This document shows, one piece after another, positions 53,743 to 62,070 of a stretch of 64,000 bases of DNA. The notes below the pieces were generated by a model that was given only the letters and a program-made list of their open reading frames with translations, searched no databases and was not told where the DNA came from. Each line of letters begins with the position of its first letter. The first letter of the stretch is position 1. The position numbers and the translations under genes were made by a program. Origin of the DNA: Aliihoeflea aestuarii (GTDB lineage: Bacteria; Pseudomonadota; Alphaproteobacteria; Rhizobiales; Rhizobiaceae); contig NZ_JAAAMK010000011.1 of assembly GCF_024105665.1 (NCBI RefSeq), positions 48,319 to 112,318 on the forward strand, in the 5' to 3' direction.

Positions 53743-54990
53743 TCATGTCGCGCTTAAATTCTCCACCAGAACCGCAATCCCCTGCCCGCCGCCGATACAT
53801 GCCGATGCGATTCCGTAGCGCCCGCCCGAACGCTGCAACTCACGCGCGACCGTCGTCGTGATGCGGATGCCGGTCGCGGCCAGCGGATGGCCGATCGCGA
53901 TCGCGCCGCCATTGACGTTTGTCTTCGCCTCGTCGAGGCCGAGTTCGCGGATACATGCCATGATCTGAGCGCCGAAGGCCTCGTTGATCTCGATCCGGTC
54001 GATCTCATCGAGGCGCAAACCGGTTTCTTCCAGAACCGCGCGGATGGCAGGCACAGGGCCGATGCCCATGATATGCGGCGGCACGCCGACGGAAGCTCCA
54101 GCGATGATACGCGCCAGCGGGTTGATACCGCTCGCCGCCGCCTTCTGTTTCGAACCGACCAGCGCAGCCGCAGCACCATCGACCACGGCGGAGGAATTGC
54201 CGCCTGTCTGCACGCCGCCGAAGGCCGGCCGGATTTTCGCCAACGCCCCATAGGGCGACGGGCGGATATGGCTGTCGACGGACACCTCCTCGACTTTTCG
54301 CGGCAAACGGATCGAGCGGTCGTTGAAGCCTTCGATCGAGAAGGTCTCGCTCCTCACCTGCACGATTTCGCCGCCGAGCAACCCGTCGTCCTGCGCCTTG
54401 ACCGCGCGAGCGAAGGAGCGCTCGGCGAAACGGTCCACCTCCTCGCGGGTGATGCCGTAATCCTTCGCAAGGTTCTCGGCCGTGTCGCCCATCGTGCAGG
54501 AGCAGGCCGGGTCGAGCAGCGCTTCCCAAAGAAAGTCCTTGAACGCGACCTGCCCCATTTTGAAGCCGTTGCGATGGGTGTAGGCCGCGACGGGGTTGCG
54601 GCTCATCGATTCAGCGCCTGCACACAAAACAACGCCCGCACGATCCTGCGTCACCAGATCGGCGGCCTGCAGGATCACCTCGATACCGGTGCCGCAGATG
54701 CGCTGGACGAGATGGGCCGGCCGGTCATAGGGGATGCCGGCATAAAGCCCGATATGACGCGGCGTCATATAGGCGTCGAAGGATGCCTGCGCCATCGAGC
54801 CTGCAATGGTCGCATCGATCTCGTCCGGGGCGATGCCCACCTTCTCGATCACCGCCCGCGCCGCCTTGATTCCCAGATCGATGGGCGAAATCTCCGCGAA
54901 TGCGCCGGTGTAATCGACGAACGGCGTGCGAATCCCGTCGTAAAGCCACGCATCCTCGAACGAATAGCGCAATCCGCGATGCTGGGTCAT
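53743..54990 (-). CDS. Acetyl-CoA acetyltransferase (thiolase) family protein
   Basis: ATG at 54990, overlapping the CoA ligase stop (ATGA), gives 415 residues, a normal thiolase length. An upstream frame extension to 55233 only shadows the ligase gene. The acyl-accepting Cys is in HLVQRICGTGIEV, and the other active motifs are EINEAFGAQ, GGAIAIGHPLAATG (His) and ASACIGGGQGIAVL (second Cys). It cleaves beta-ketoacyl-CoA to acetyl-CoA and a shorter acyl-CoA. With the CoA ligase and hydratase it suggests beta-oxidation-like side-chain removal from an aromatic acid. Confidence 0.92.
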   Translation of the reverse strand: MTQHRGLRYSFEDAWLYDGIRTPFVDYTGAFAEISPIDLGIKAARAVIEKVGIAPDEIDATIAGSMAQASFDAYMTPRHIGLYAGIPYDRPAHLVQRICGTGIEVILQAADLVTQDRAGVVLCAGAESMSRNPVAAYTHRNGFKMGQVAFKDFLWEALLDPACSCTMGDTAENLAKDYGITREEVDRFAERSFARAVKAQDDGLLGGEIVQVRSETFSIEGFNDRSIRLPRKVEEVSVDSHIRPSPYGALAKIRPAFGGVQTGGNSSAVVDGAAAALVGSKQKAAASGINPLARIIAGASVGVPPHIMGIGPVPAIRAVLEETGLRLDEIDRIEINEAFGAQIMACIRELGLDEAKTNVNGGAIAIGHPLAATGIRITTTVARELQRSGGRYGIASACIGGGQGIAVLVENLSAT

Positions 54991-56852
54991 AGAGCGGCCT
55001 TTCCGTCGGCGACGATAACGTGAGTGGGCGATGGCTCGGCGTAAAGGTGGTCGACCTGATCGGCTCGCGCGGCCATCACCGCACGTTGGTTGATCGATCC
55101 CTTGTCGGTGACCTCGTGCCGGTCGATCGAAGGCGGCGCGTCGAGAATGATCGCGCGCGCCACGAGATTGGAACTGCCGGTCGATTTCGCCGCCAGCATA
55201 TCGAGACACTTCTGGATTTCGACGCGCACGCAAGGGTGACGCGCGATGGTTTCCTCGTTGGCCTTCGCAAGGTCAGGATCGGCTTTCCGCGCGGCATCGA
55301 AATCGAGGACGAGCAGCGCGCCGATATGGTTGCGGTCCAGCCCCGTCAGCACCACGTCGCGCACGAGAGGCGCGCAGGCAGATATGACAGAGCCGCGAAC
55401 GCCCGCCATGTTGACCCACGTCCCCGTCGAAAGCTTGAAGTCTTCTGATACGCGCCCGTCGAACAGGAACCCCTTGTCGACATCGTCGGGGTCCACGAAT
55501 TTCAAGGCATCGCCAATGCGATAGAAGCCGTCCTCGTCGAAGCATTCGGCGGTCTTGTCCGGCTGACGCCAGTAGCCCGGCGTGATGCTCGGCCCTTTAA
55601 GCCGCAGTTCCAACTTCTCCGCATTCGGAACGAGCTTGAGTTCGAGACCGGGAGCGGGAAGCCCCACCTCCCCGGGCCGCGTGACAGGCCATGTCGTGGT
55701 CGATGCGAACGGTGCCGTCTCCGTCGAACCGTAGCCGGTAACGATCATGATCTTTTCGCCGACCGTCTCAATGGCGAGCCGTTCGAGCGCATCCCAAACA
55801 TGCTGGGCCAGCCCCGCCCCCGCATATTGCAAAAGCTCAACTTTGGAAAAGAAGGTCCGGCGCAATTTTTCATTGCGTGCGAGGTGATCCGCCAGCATTT
55901 CGAAACCCTTGGGCACGTTGAAATAGAGCGTCGGCGCGACCTCCTCGAGGTTGCGCACGGTGCGCTCGATCCCCGCCGGCGTCGGGTTGCCGTCGTCAAT
56001 GTAAAGCGTACCGCCATTGTGAAGAGCGATGCCGAAATTATGGTTGCCGCCGGCCGTGTGGTTCCACGGCAGCCAATCCACCATCACCGGCGGCTTGTCC
56101 TTCAGGAACGCGAGCGCGGTGGCGATCATAACCTGATTGCAGGCCATCATGCGATGCGTGTTGATGACCGCCTTCGGCATGCCGGTTGAACCGGAGGTAA
56201 AGAGAAACTTGGCCACCGTATCGCCCGACAGCGTCTTTTCGGCTGCATCGACCGCACGATCGGGCTCGACGGCGAGCAAATCATCGAACGGTGTCGTCTT
56301 TCGGCCGGCCGGCGCGTTCCGGCCAACGACCAGTTCCATGTCATCCGTCAGCACCGCGTCGAGCGCATCGGCAAACGGCGCACCATAGGCGGTGAGAACG
56401 AGACCCGGCGTCAGCAACGAAAAGATGTGCTTCAGCTTGGCGAAATCGCTGGAGACGAGCGAATAGGCGGGCGACACGGGCGCATAGGCGATGCCGGCCA
56501 TCATCGCGCCGAGCGCCATCAAGCCATGCTCGATCGAGTTTCCAGAAAGAATGACGACGGGCCGTTCGACACTTAAATTCCGCGCGAGCAGCGCTTCGCC
56601 GATCGACCGGGCCTTGTCCAGCGCATCGGCATAAGTGAGCCTGCGCCATTCGCCGTCTTGTCCCCGATCTGCCAGAAACACGCGGTCGGGCGCGATTTCG
56701 GACCAGTACCGCAGCCGGTCGATCAGCGAGCGCGGATAAGAATCCAGCGGCGCCCTTGCTTTGACGCGAATGACATCACTTTCGCGCATGATATCGGCAG
56801 CGAGTTCGCCCATGTTCACCGGGCGCATGCCCGGCATCGAAAGAATCGGCAT
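54987..56852 (-). CDS. AMP-dependent CoA ligase, feruloyl-CoA synthetase-like
   Basis: This 621-residue adenylate-forming enzyme has the P-loop-like motif KFLFTSGSTGMPKAVINTH, the A5 motif MIVTGYGSTETAPFASTT, a Y/FRIGDALKF motif and FDGRVSEDFKLSTGTW near 450. The length (about 600, longer than most acyl-CoA ligases) and sequence style fit bacterial feruloyl-CoA synthetases. It would activate hydroxycinnamic acid with ATP and CoA. A 19-bp operator palindrome lies upstream of the ATG. Confidence 0.85.
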   Translation of the reverse strand: MPILSMPGMRPVNMGELAADIMRESDVIRVKARAPLDSYPRSLIDRLRYWSEIAPDRVFLADRGQDGEWRRLTYADALDKARSIGEALLARNLSVERPVVILSGNSIEHGLMALGAMMAGIAYAPVSPAYSLVSSDFAKLKHIFSLLTPGLVLTAYGAPFADALDAVLTDDMELVVGRNAPAGRKTTPFDDLLAVEPDRAVDAAEKTLSGDTVAKFLFTSGSTGMPKAVINTHRMMACNQVMIATALAFLKDKPPVMVDWLPWNHTAGGNHNFGIALHNGGTLYIDDGNPTPAGIERTVRNLEEVAPTLYFNVPKGFEMLADHLARNEKLRRTFFSKVELLQYAGAGLAQHVWDALERLAIETVGEKIMIVTGYGSTETAPFASTTTWPVTRPGEVGLPAPGLELKLVPNAEKLELRLKGPSITPGYWRQPDKTAECFDEDGFYRIGDALKFVDPDDVDKGFLFDGRVSEDFKLSTGTWVNMAGVRGSVISACAPLVRDVVLTGLDRNHIGALLVLDFDAARKADPDLAKANEETIARHPCVRVEIQKCLDMLAAKSTGSSNLVARAIILDAPPSIDRHEVTDKGSINQRAVMAARADQVDHLYAEPSPTHVIVADGKAAL

Positions 56853-56896
56853 CGGGCTCCTCCCTGCGATCCACCCAGCGCGATCGATCGCGCAGA

Positions 56897-56915
56897 TTGT
56901 TATGATAGATAACGA
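56897..56915. promoter_or_regulatory. Second copy of the putative MarR operator
   Basis: TTGTTATGATAGATAACGA has the same TTGTT-n-TG arm and a TAACRA arm at the same spacing as the site at 52511-52529. It lies 45 nt before the CoA ligase start (minus strand), where it would block its promoter. Confidence 0.58.
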
Positions 56916-57040
56916 TAACGCCGAATTGTCGCAAGCCCACTTGTCGCGGCGCGATTGTCGTTGACGTAAACGTCAATCGACTGCTACGAATCCTGTCGAC
57001 GCCGGTCACGATCCGGCCCCGTATCGAGAGGAGTTTTGAC

Positions 57041-57319
57041 GTGGACATCAATGCCGTTGCTGCCAAGATGCAGGAAAAAGTTGCCGATGCGGACTTCAGC
57101 AGTTCGGTGAAATTCGACATGGGCGACGAATTCATCGTCATCGACGGCAAGACCGTCACGACCACCGACGCTCCGGCCGACTGCACGATCAAGATCTCGA
57201 AGGAGAATTTCGAGCAGCTTATCGCAGGCGAATTGAACCCGACCGCTGCCTTCATGACGGGCAAGATCAAGGTCGAGGGCGACATGTCGGTCGCCATGCA
57301 GCTTTCGCAACTCATCTGA
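57041..57319 (+). CDS. SCP2 sterol-binding domain protein
   Basis: GTG at 57041 follows GAGAGGAG by 8 nt and gives a 92-residue single-domain protein. The SCP2 motifs are ADADFSSSVKFDMGDEFIVI and CTIKISKENFEQLIAGELNP, then FMTGKIKVEGDMSVAMQLSQ. Small SCP2 proteins bind fatty acyl-CoA or other lipids. It is divergent from the CoA ligase, so carrying its acyl-CoA is possible. A bidirectional terminator follows. Confidence 0.9.
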   Translation: MDINAVAAKMQEKVADADFSSSVKFDMGDEFIVIDGKTVTTTDAPADCTIKISKENFEQLIAGELNPTAAFMTGKIKVEGDMSVAMQLSQLI

Positions 57320-57360
57320 TCCGGCAAGGCTGGATGAAGCGTCCCTCCCAAGACGCAAAA

Positions 57361-57386
57361 AGGCGGCCGTGAGGCCGCCTTTTCTT
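57361..57386. terminator. Bidirectional Rho-independent terminator
   Basis: AGGCGGCC / GTGA / GGCCGCCT is a perfect 8-bp stem with AAAA before it and TTTTCTT after it, so it can end transcription from SCP2 and from the convergent acetyltransferase gene. Confidence 0.88.
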
Positions 57387-57413
57387 AATTGAGAGTTCGC
57401 GATCCGAAGACCG

Positions 57414-58151
57414 TCAGGCGGCGATCCGATTTGCCGAGCGGACAACCTTGCGGCCGGTCGCGACGAGCGTGCCAGCCGCCCCGTCGAGCGCAGCGGGCTG
57501 AAGTTCGAGCGCGAGCAAACGGTGCCGCTCGTAGGGGCCGGGCATCGCAAGCGCGTCTGTCTTGTCTGCCGAAAAGCCGAAGCGGATGTAATAGGCCGGA
57601 TCGCCGACAAGGATGATCGCGCCATGGCCAAGCCGCCTTGCTTCGGTGATCGCATGGCGCATCAGGGCCGAGCCGATCCCGGCGGATTTCACATCCGAGT
57701 CGACGGCGAGCGGGCCGAGCAGCAATGCAGGACGACCGCCTGCCGCAACATTCCAGAGCCGCACGGTGCCGATCACGGCTCCGTCTTCATCCTTCGCAAC
57801 GAACGCCAGACCGGCCGCGGGCATGCGCCCGCGCCGCAGCTTTTCCGACGACTTCGCCTTCCAGCGCGATCCCATCGCACGATCGAGCAACGCATCGCGC
57901 GGCGTGATGTCACCAGCCGTTTCGGCACCAATTTCGACTTGACTAATTTCCCCCCTTGCGGGGAAGCTGCCCGGCAGGGCAGAGGGGGGCAACGTCGAGC
58001 GGCACCCTTCATTTTCGAAAGCGCGATCAATCTGCGCACGCACCGGGACAGCGCCTCCCTCTGGGTCGCCACCCATCTCCCACGCAAGGGGGGAGATCAG
58101 CCAATCGCACAAATTCGCACTGACTTTAACGTTCCGAAATTCCATCTCCAC
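57414..58151 (-). CDS. GNAT-family N-acetyltransferase with repeat-derived N-terminal insertion
   Basis: The 245-residue frame has a GNAT core near residues 115-200: GLAFVAKDEDGAVIGTVRLW, the acetyl-CoA motif LLLGPLAVDSDVKSAGIGSA, then RLGHGAIILVGDPAYYIRFG. Residues about 11-72 come from a 186-bp repeat element (57941-58126). Removing it leaves MEMEFRNVKV joined to EIGAETAGDI, a 183-residue protein of normal length. The insertion is exactly 62 codons, has no stop and keeps the frame. The ATG at 58151 has AGGATCGTGGAG upstream. Either the longer enzyme is made, or translation from the original start is disturbed. Confidence 0.82.
   Translation of the reverse strand: MEMEFRNVKVSANLCDWLISPLAWEMGGDPEGGAVPVRAQIDRAFENEGCRSTLPPSALPGSFPARGEISQVEIGAETAGDITPRDALLDRAMGSRWKAKSSEKLRRGRMPAAGLAFVAKDEDGAVIGTVRLWNVAAGGRPALLLGPLAVDSDVKSAGIGSALMRHAITEARRLGHGAIILVGDPAYYIRFGFSADKTDALAMPGPYERHRLLALELQPAALDGAAGTLVATGRKVVRSANRIAA
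57941..58126. repeat. 186-bp palindromic repeat element inserted in the GNAT gene
   Basis: GACTT at 57936-57940 and at 58122-58126 flank the block, consistent with a 5-bp target duplication. Ends are inverted: TTTCCCCCCTTGCGGGGAAG near the left and the complement of TCTCCCCCCTTGCGTGGGAG near the right, with further inner GC-rich arms (CTGCCCGGCAGGGCAG). No transposase is encoded, so it is a non-autonomous element. I recall similar CCCCCCTTG-rich palindromes as abundant in Mesorhizobium-like genomes. Confidence 0.72.
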
Positions 58152-58237
58152 GATCCTTCACAAGCGGAGGTCTGTTCCACAAGCGAGCCTGCCGGCGGTT
58201 CCCCGCCAACAGATTGATCCGAGCACTCTTTCGAGCG

Positions 58238-59371
58238 TCAGATCACATACGATCGGAGCGGCTCGAAGCCGTTGAAGGCGACCGAGGCGTAGGTGGTCGT
58301 GTAGGCGCCTGTCCCCTCGATCAGCACGTCGTCGCCGATGGTGAGCGACAGCGGCAGCGGATAGGGCGTCTTCTCGTACATCACGTCAGCCGAATCGCAG
58401 GTCGGGCCTGCCAGCACGCACGGCGCCTTCTCGTCATCGTCGCGCGCGGTCACGATCGGGTAGCGGATCGCCTCGTCCATCGTCTCGGCGAGACCGCCGA
58501 ACTTGCCGATGTCGAGATAGACCCAGCGCACATTGTCGTTGGCCGACTTCTTCGAGATCAGCACGACTTCCGACTTGATAGTGCCGGCATTGCCGACCAT
58601 GCCGCGGCCCGGCTCGATGATCGTCTCTGGCATGCGATTGCCGAAATGCTTCGACAGCGCCTGGAAGATCGCCTGGCCATATGCCTGCGCGGTCGGCACG
58701 TCCTTGAGGTAACGGGTCGGGAAACCGCCGCCCATATTCACCATCTTCAGGACGATGCCTTCGCCGGCAAGCGTCGCGAACACGCCCTTGGCATCGCCCA
58801 GCGCCCTGTCCCAGGCGGCAAGATCGGTCTGCTGCGAGCCGACATGAAACGAGACGCCATAGGCGGCAAGGCCGAGCGCATGCGCGTGGCGCAGAACGTC
58901 GACGGCCATCGCCGGCACGCAGCCGAACTTGCGCGACAGCGGCCATTCGGCGCCCTCGCCGTCGGTCAGGACACGGCAGAACACGCGGCTGCCGGGAGCC
59001 GCGCGCGCGATCTTCTCGACTTCCTCGACGCAATCGACGGCGAAGAGGTCGATGCCGAGTTCGTGGGCGCGCGCGATGTCGCGCTCCTTCTTGATCGTGT
59101 TGCCGAAGGAAATCCGGTCGGCGGTCGCGCCGGCATCCATCGCCATCTCGATCTCGGCGACCGAAGCGGTGTCGAAGGACGAGCCGAGACCGGCCAGCAG
59201 GCGCAGGATTTCCGGCGCCGGATTGGCCTTCACGGCATAATAAATCTTCGAGTTCGGCAGCGCCTTTTCAAAGGCGTTGAAATTGTCTGCGACGACATCG
59301 AGGTCGACGACGAGGCACGGGCCTGCCGGACGGCGGGTGGCGAGGAAATCGAGAACGCGCTGCGTTGCCAT
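58238..59371 (-). CDS. odc: Ornithine/lysine decarboxylase (alanine-racemase fold, PLP)
   Basis: ATG at 59371 with GGGAG 9 nt upstream gives 377 residues; an ATG at 59431 adds an Arg-rich leader inside the 5' region. PLP-Lys is in KIYYAVKANPAPEILR. Other motifs are GVSFHVGSQQTD, IIEPGRGMVGNAG and GPTCDSADVMYEK (the CDSAD substrate-site Cys/Asp). Eukaryote-like ornithine decarboxylases of this length are usual in alphaproteobacteria and make putrescine, some also cadaverine. A polyamine importer is encoded at 13-17 kb. Confidence 0.93.
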   Translation of the reverse strand: MATQRVLDFLATRRPAGPCLVVDLDVVADNFNAFEKALPNSKIYYAVKANPAPEILRLLAGLGSSFDTASVAEIEMAMDAGATADRISFGNTIKKERDIARAHELGIDLFAVDCVEEVEKIARAAPGSRVFCRVLTDGEGAEWPLSRKFGCVPAMAVDVLRHAHALGLAAYGVSFHVGSQQTDLAAWDRALGDAKGVFATLAGEGIVLKMVNMGGGFPTRYLKDVPTAQAYGQAIFQALSKHFGNRMPETIIEPGRGMVGNAGTIKSEVVLISKKSANDNVRWVYLDIGKFGGLAETMDEAIRYPIVTARDDDEKAPCVLAGPTCDSADVMYEKTPYPLPLSLTIGDDVLIEGTGAYTTTYASVAFNGFEPLRSYVI

Positions 59372-59384
59372 GGGTCTGCTCCCT

Positions 59385-59510
59385 GACGGCCGGGGCCGCC
59401 TGCTGAACTCCCGTCTTCGGCGCGCGGCCATGGACGGGCGGTGGACAAAGGGCGCATGCGACAGCCGACACGGAACCAGCCGGTGGAGACACCGGAACCG
59501 TGCGGCCCGC
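59385..59510 (-). promoter_or_regulatory. Structured leader upstream of the decarboxylase, possible speF-type motif
   Basis: The 5' leader read on the minus strand has a hairpin CCGGTG/TCTC/CACCGG (59495-59480), then a TGTCGGCTGTCGCATGCGCC region with the self-complementary GCATGC, then a Shine-Dalgarno. An Rfam motif called speF occurs before ornithine decarboxylase genes in alphaproteobacteria; these words agree with what I remember of it. A covariance search is needed to confirm it. Confidence 0.5.
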
Positions 59511-59906
59511 TTGCGCGGCGATGAACCAACGCCTTTTCAAGCGTCAATTCGCTTTGTCTGCCTCAGCTTTGGAGAATGCCTCCGCACTGCCGGCAAGGAA
59601 GGTGTGCCTCTTCAGTAACCCCGGTCTTTGGACGACCGGCAGAACACCAGAAAGGCCCGCACCGTCGTTGCTTCAAGATGTCCTCGGACTGGCGGTTGGC
59701 CGTCAGACCGACTGGAGGGGTTAGTTCCAGGTACCTTACCGTAGCCCTCACCAAACGAGGGATCGGCGGACACCCACAGGCACGTGCGACTTTGGGCAAG
59801 CGCGATATAGGGATATTCGCAGATTCGATCAACGAAAAAATCGAGCGCACTTGAAAATCGGCTGCCGCTGAACGACGTTGCGACCAATGTCAAACGGGAA
59901 TGAACG
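59511..59906. other. 396-bp non-coding stretch upstream of the amidase
   Basis: No frame of coding character is seen. It holds one clear hairpin, CCGGTC/TTTGGAC/GACCGG (59621-59639), and the presumed promoters of the divergent decarboxylase and amidase genes. Base composition is lower in GC than the neighbours in places. I see no tRNA, repeat or conserved riboswitch core. Confidence 0.5.
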
Positions 59907-61091
59907 ATGCCTGCCACGCGCGACGAGCTGAACGCATTTCTCGATTACCTGGAAACACCCGTTGCTAACGCGCCAACCGGCCCGCTCGCGGGGCAGACAC
60001 TCGGTGTGAAGGACATTTTCGATGTCGCCGGATACCCGACCGGCTGCGGAAATCCCGAATATCCAACGGCCAGGTTCGCGGCCGTAGAGACTGCACCGTC
60101 CGTCCAGAAAATTCTCGACGCCGGTGCGCGTTTCGTGGGCAAGACGCAGACGGAGGAACTGGCATTTTCCCTGATGGGACAGAACGTTCATTTCGAGCAT
60201 CCGGTGAACCCGAAAGCGCCGGACCGCGTGACCGGCGGCTCGTCATCCGGCTCGGCGGCTGCCGTCTCGGGCGGACTTTGCGATATCGCAACGGCCTCCG
60301 ATACGGGCGGTTCGGTCCGTGGCCCGGCAAGCTTCTGCGGGCTGATCGGACTTCGCGCAACGCACGGCCGCATACCGCTGACCGGCACGATGAAGCTCGC
60401 GCCCAGCCTCGACGTGTTCGGCTGGTTCGCGAAGGACGCGGCGGCTTACGGACACGTTGCGGATGTCTTTTTTGGCGAAGCTTCCGCGGCTGAGAAGTCT
60501 TTCCGCCCGCTCACACTCTCCGCACTCGACGAACTCGTCCTCGGTCCCGACGAGGCAGCCGAATATGCGCGCATGACCGATCGGGTCGCCAATGTCCTCG
60601 GCGCGCCGACGAAAGCCAGGCCGTTCAGCCAGTCCATCGACGACCTCTACTGGATTTTCCGACGAATCCAGGCCTATGAGGCATGGGCCGTCCATGGCGA
60701 TTTCGTATCGAGCGTAACGAATATGGACCCGGCGGTTCGCGCCCGGTTCGAGTTCGGCCGCGACATGGGATGCAGCGTCGCCGTCGATGAAACGAAGACG
60801 CGCAATGCGTTCCGCGACGAAATGGAAAACCTGCTCGGCGACGACGGAGTTCTCGTCCTGCCGACCATGCCGGGCGCAGCTCCCTTCGCCCGCTCGACGG
60901 GCGACGAGTTGCAGCAATATCGCGAGCGCGCTTTGCGTCTCCTGTGCCTGTCCGGCCTGTCCGGTCTGCCGCAGATCACGGTTCCGCTCGGCACGGTCCA
61001 TGCCGCGCCGTTCGGCATCTCGCTTCTCGGGCCGCGCAACAGCGACCGCAGCCTCGTAAGGCTCGCCTCCCGCATTCTCGGAGACGCGTGA
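59907..61091 (+). CDS. Amidase signature-family hydrolase
   Basis: This 394-residue protein has the catalytic triad region: Lys in LGVKDIFDV, Ser pair in VTGGSSSGSAAAV, and the nucleophile region in ASDTGGSVRGPASFCGLIGL. It is somewhat shorter than many amidases (450-500) because the last third is compact. It hydrolyses an amide to acid and ammonia; substrate unknown. The LysR gene begins at the base after its stop, so the two form an operon. Confidence 0.9.
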   Translation: MPATRDELNAFLDYLETPVANAPTGPLAGQTLGVKDIFDVAGYPTGCGNPEYPTARFAAVETAPSVQKILDAGARFVGKTQTEELAFSLMGQNVHFEHPVNPKAPDRVTGGSSSGSAAAVSGGLCDIATASDTGGSVRGPASFCGLIGLRATHGRIPLTGTMKLAPSLDVFGWFAKDAAAYGHVADVFFGEASAAEKSFRPLTLSALDELVLGPDEAAEYARMTDRVANVLGAPTKARPFSQSIDDLYWIFRRIQAYEAWAVHGDFVSSVTNMDPAVRARFEFGRDMGCSVAVDETKTRNAFRDEMENLLGDDGVLVLPTMPGAAPFARSTGDELQQYRERALRLLCLSGLSGLPQITVPLGTVHAAPFGISLLGPRNSDRSLVRLASRILGDA

Positions 61092-61994
61092 ATGGACACC
61101 CTCACCCGCATGCGCGCCTTTATCGATGTGGTCGAAGCGGAAGGTTTTTCCGCCGCCGCGCGCAAGATCGGCCGTTCCAAGGCGCTGTTGTCGAAATATG
61201 TTCGCGAACTGGAAGACGAGCTCGGCGCGCTGCTTCTCAACCGCACGACGCGGCAGTTCTCGCTGACCGAGACCGGCCACACCTATTACAAGCGCGCGAC
61301 CGAACTCGTGCGCGAGATCGATACGCTCGCCGAGACGGTTCGCGAATCCGCAAGCGATGTGAAGGGCCGCATCAAGCTGACCGCGCCGCGCACATTCGGG
61401 GATGCGCAAATCGGCCACTCGCTGGTGGATTTTGCCAAGGAACACCCGGACATCACGCTCGAAATCAACCTCGACGATCGCTTCGTCGATCTTGTCGAGG
61501 AGGGGTTCGACCTTGCGATCCGCATCACGCGACTGGCCGATTCCTCGATGATCGCACGACGCCTCGCGCCGTTCCGCGTCAGGGTCTGCGGATCGCCCGA
61601 GCTGATCGCGCGCGTCGGCACCCCGAAAAAGCCGCAGGATCTTTCGAAGATGCCTTGCATCATCGACACCAACGGCCGCTGGCTTTCCAACTGGCAGTTC
61701 CAGCGCGAAAGCGGCGAGATCGTAAGCGTTCCGGTGTCCGGACCGATCGAGGCGAACAGTCCGCTGACGACACGCGCAGCGGCCTGCGTCGGACTGGGTT
61801 TCGCCATACTGCCCGATTTCATTGCCGCGTCCGCCTTGGAGAGCGGCGAACTGGTCGCGGTTCTCGACGAATTTGCGCCGCAGGGCGGCGGCATCTTCGC
61901 GGTCTATCCGCACCGGCGTTACCTGCCGGCGAAAATCCGCGTGTTCGTCGACTTTCTGGCACGCTGGTTCAAGGAGCATGAACGCGCCGGCTGA
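61092..61994 (+). CDS. LysR-family transcription regulator
   Basis: This 300-residue protein begins MDTLTRMRAFIDVVEAEGFS then SAAARKIGRSKALLSKYVRE, the LysR HTH. The effector domain contains GRIKLTAPRTFGDAQIGHSL and VEEGFDLAIRITRLADSSMI. It is directly after the amidase in the same direction, unlike the usual divergent layout. Its target may be the amidase operon itself. No operator is evident. Confidence 0.92.
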   Translation: MDTLTRMRAFIDVVEAEGFSAAARKIGRSKALLSKYVRELEDELGALLLNRTTRQFSLTETGHTYYKRATELVREIDTLAETVRESASDVKGRIKLTAPRTFGDAQIGHSLVDFAKEHPDITLEINLDDRFVDLVEEGFDLAIRITRLADSSMIARRLAPFRVRVCGSPELIARVGTPKKPQDLSKMPCIIDTNGRWLSNWQFQRESGEIVSVPVSGPIEANSPLTTRAAACVGLGFAILPDFIAASALESGELVAVLDEFAPQGGGIFAVYPHRRYLPAKIRVFVDFLARWFKEHERAG

Positions 61995-62070
61995 AATCTG
62001 CGTCACCGCGCCTCCCCAATCTCGCCGCGTTTCTGCTAGACTCCTTGCGAGCAAATCATTGCGGGGCACG

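Noticed and set aside
53743..55233. A longer thiolase starting at 55233
   Set aside because: The extra 81 residues overlap the CoA ligase gene and have no thiolase similarity; ATG at 54990 overlaps the ligase stop in the usual ATGA coupling.
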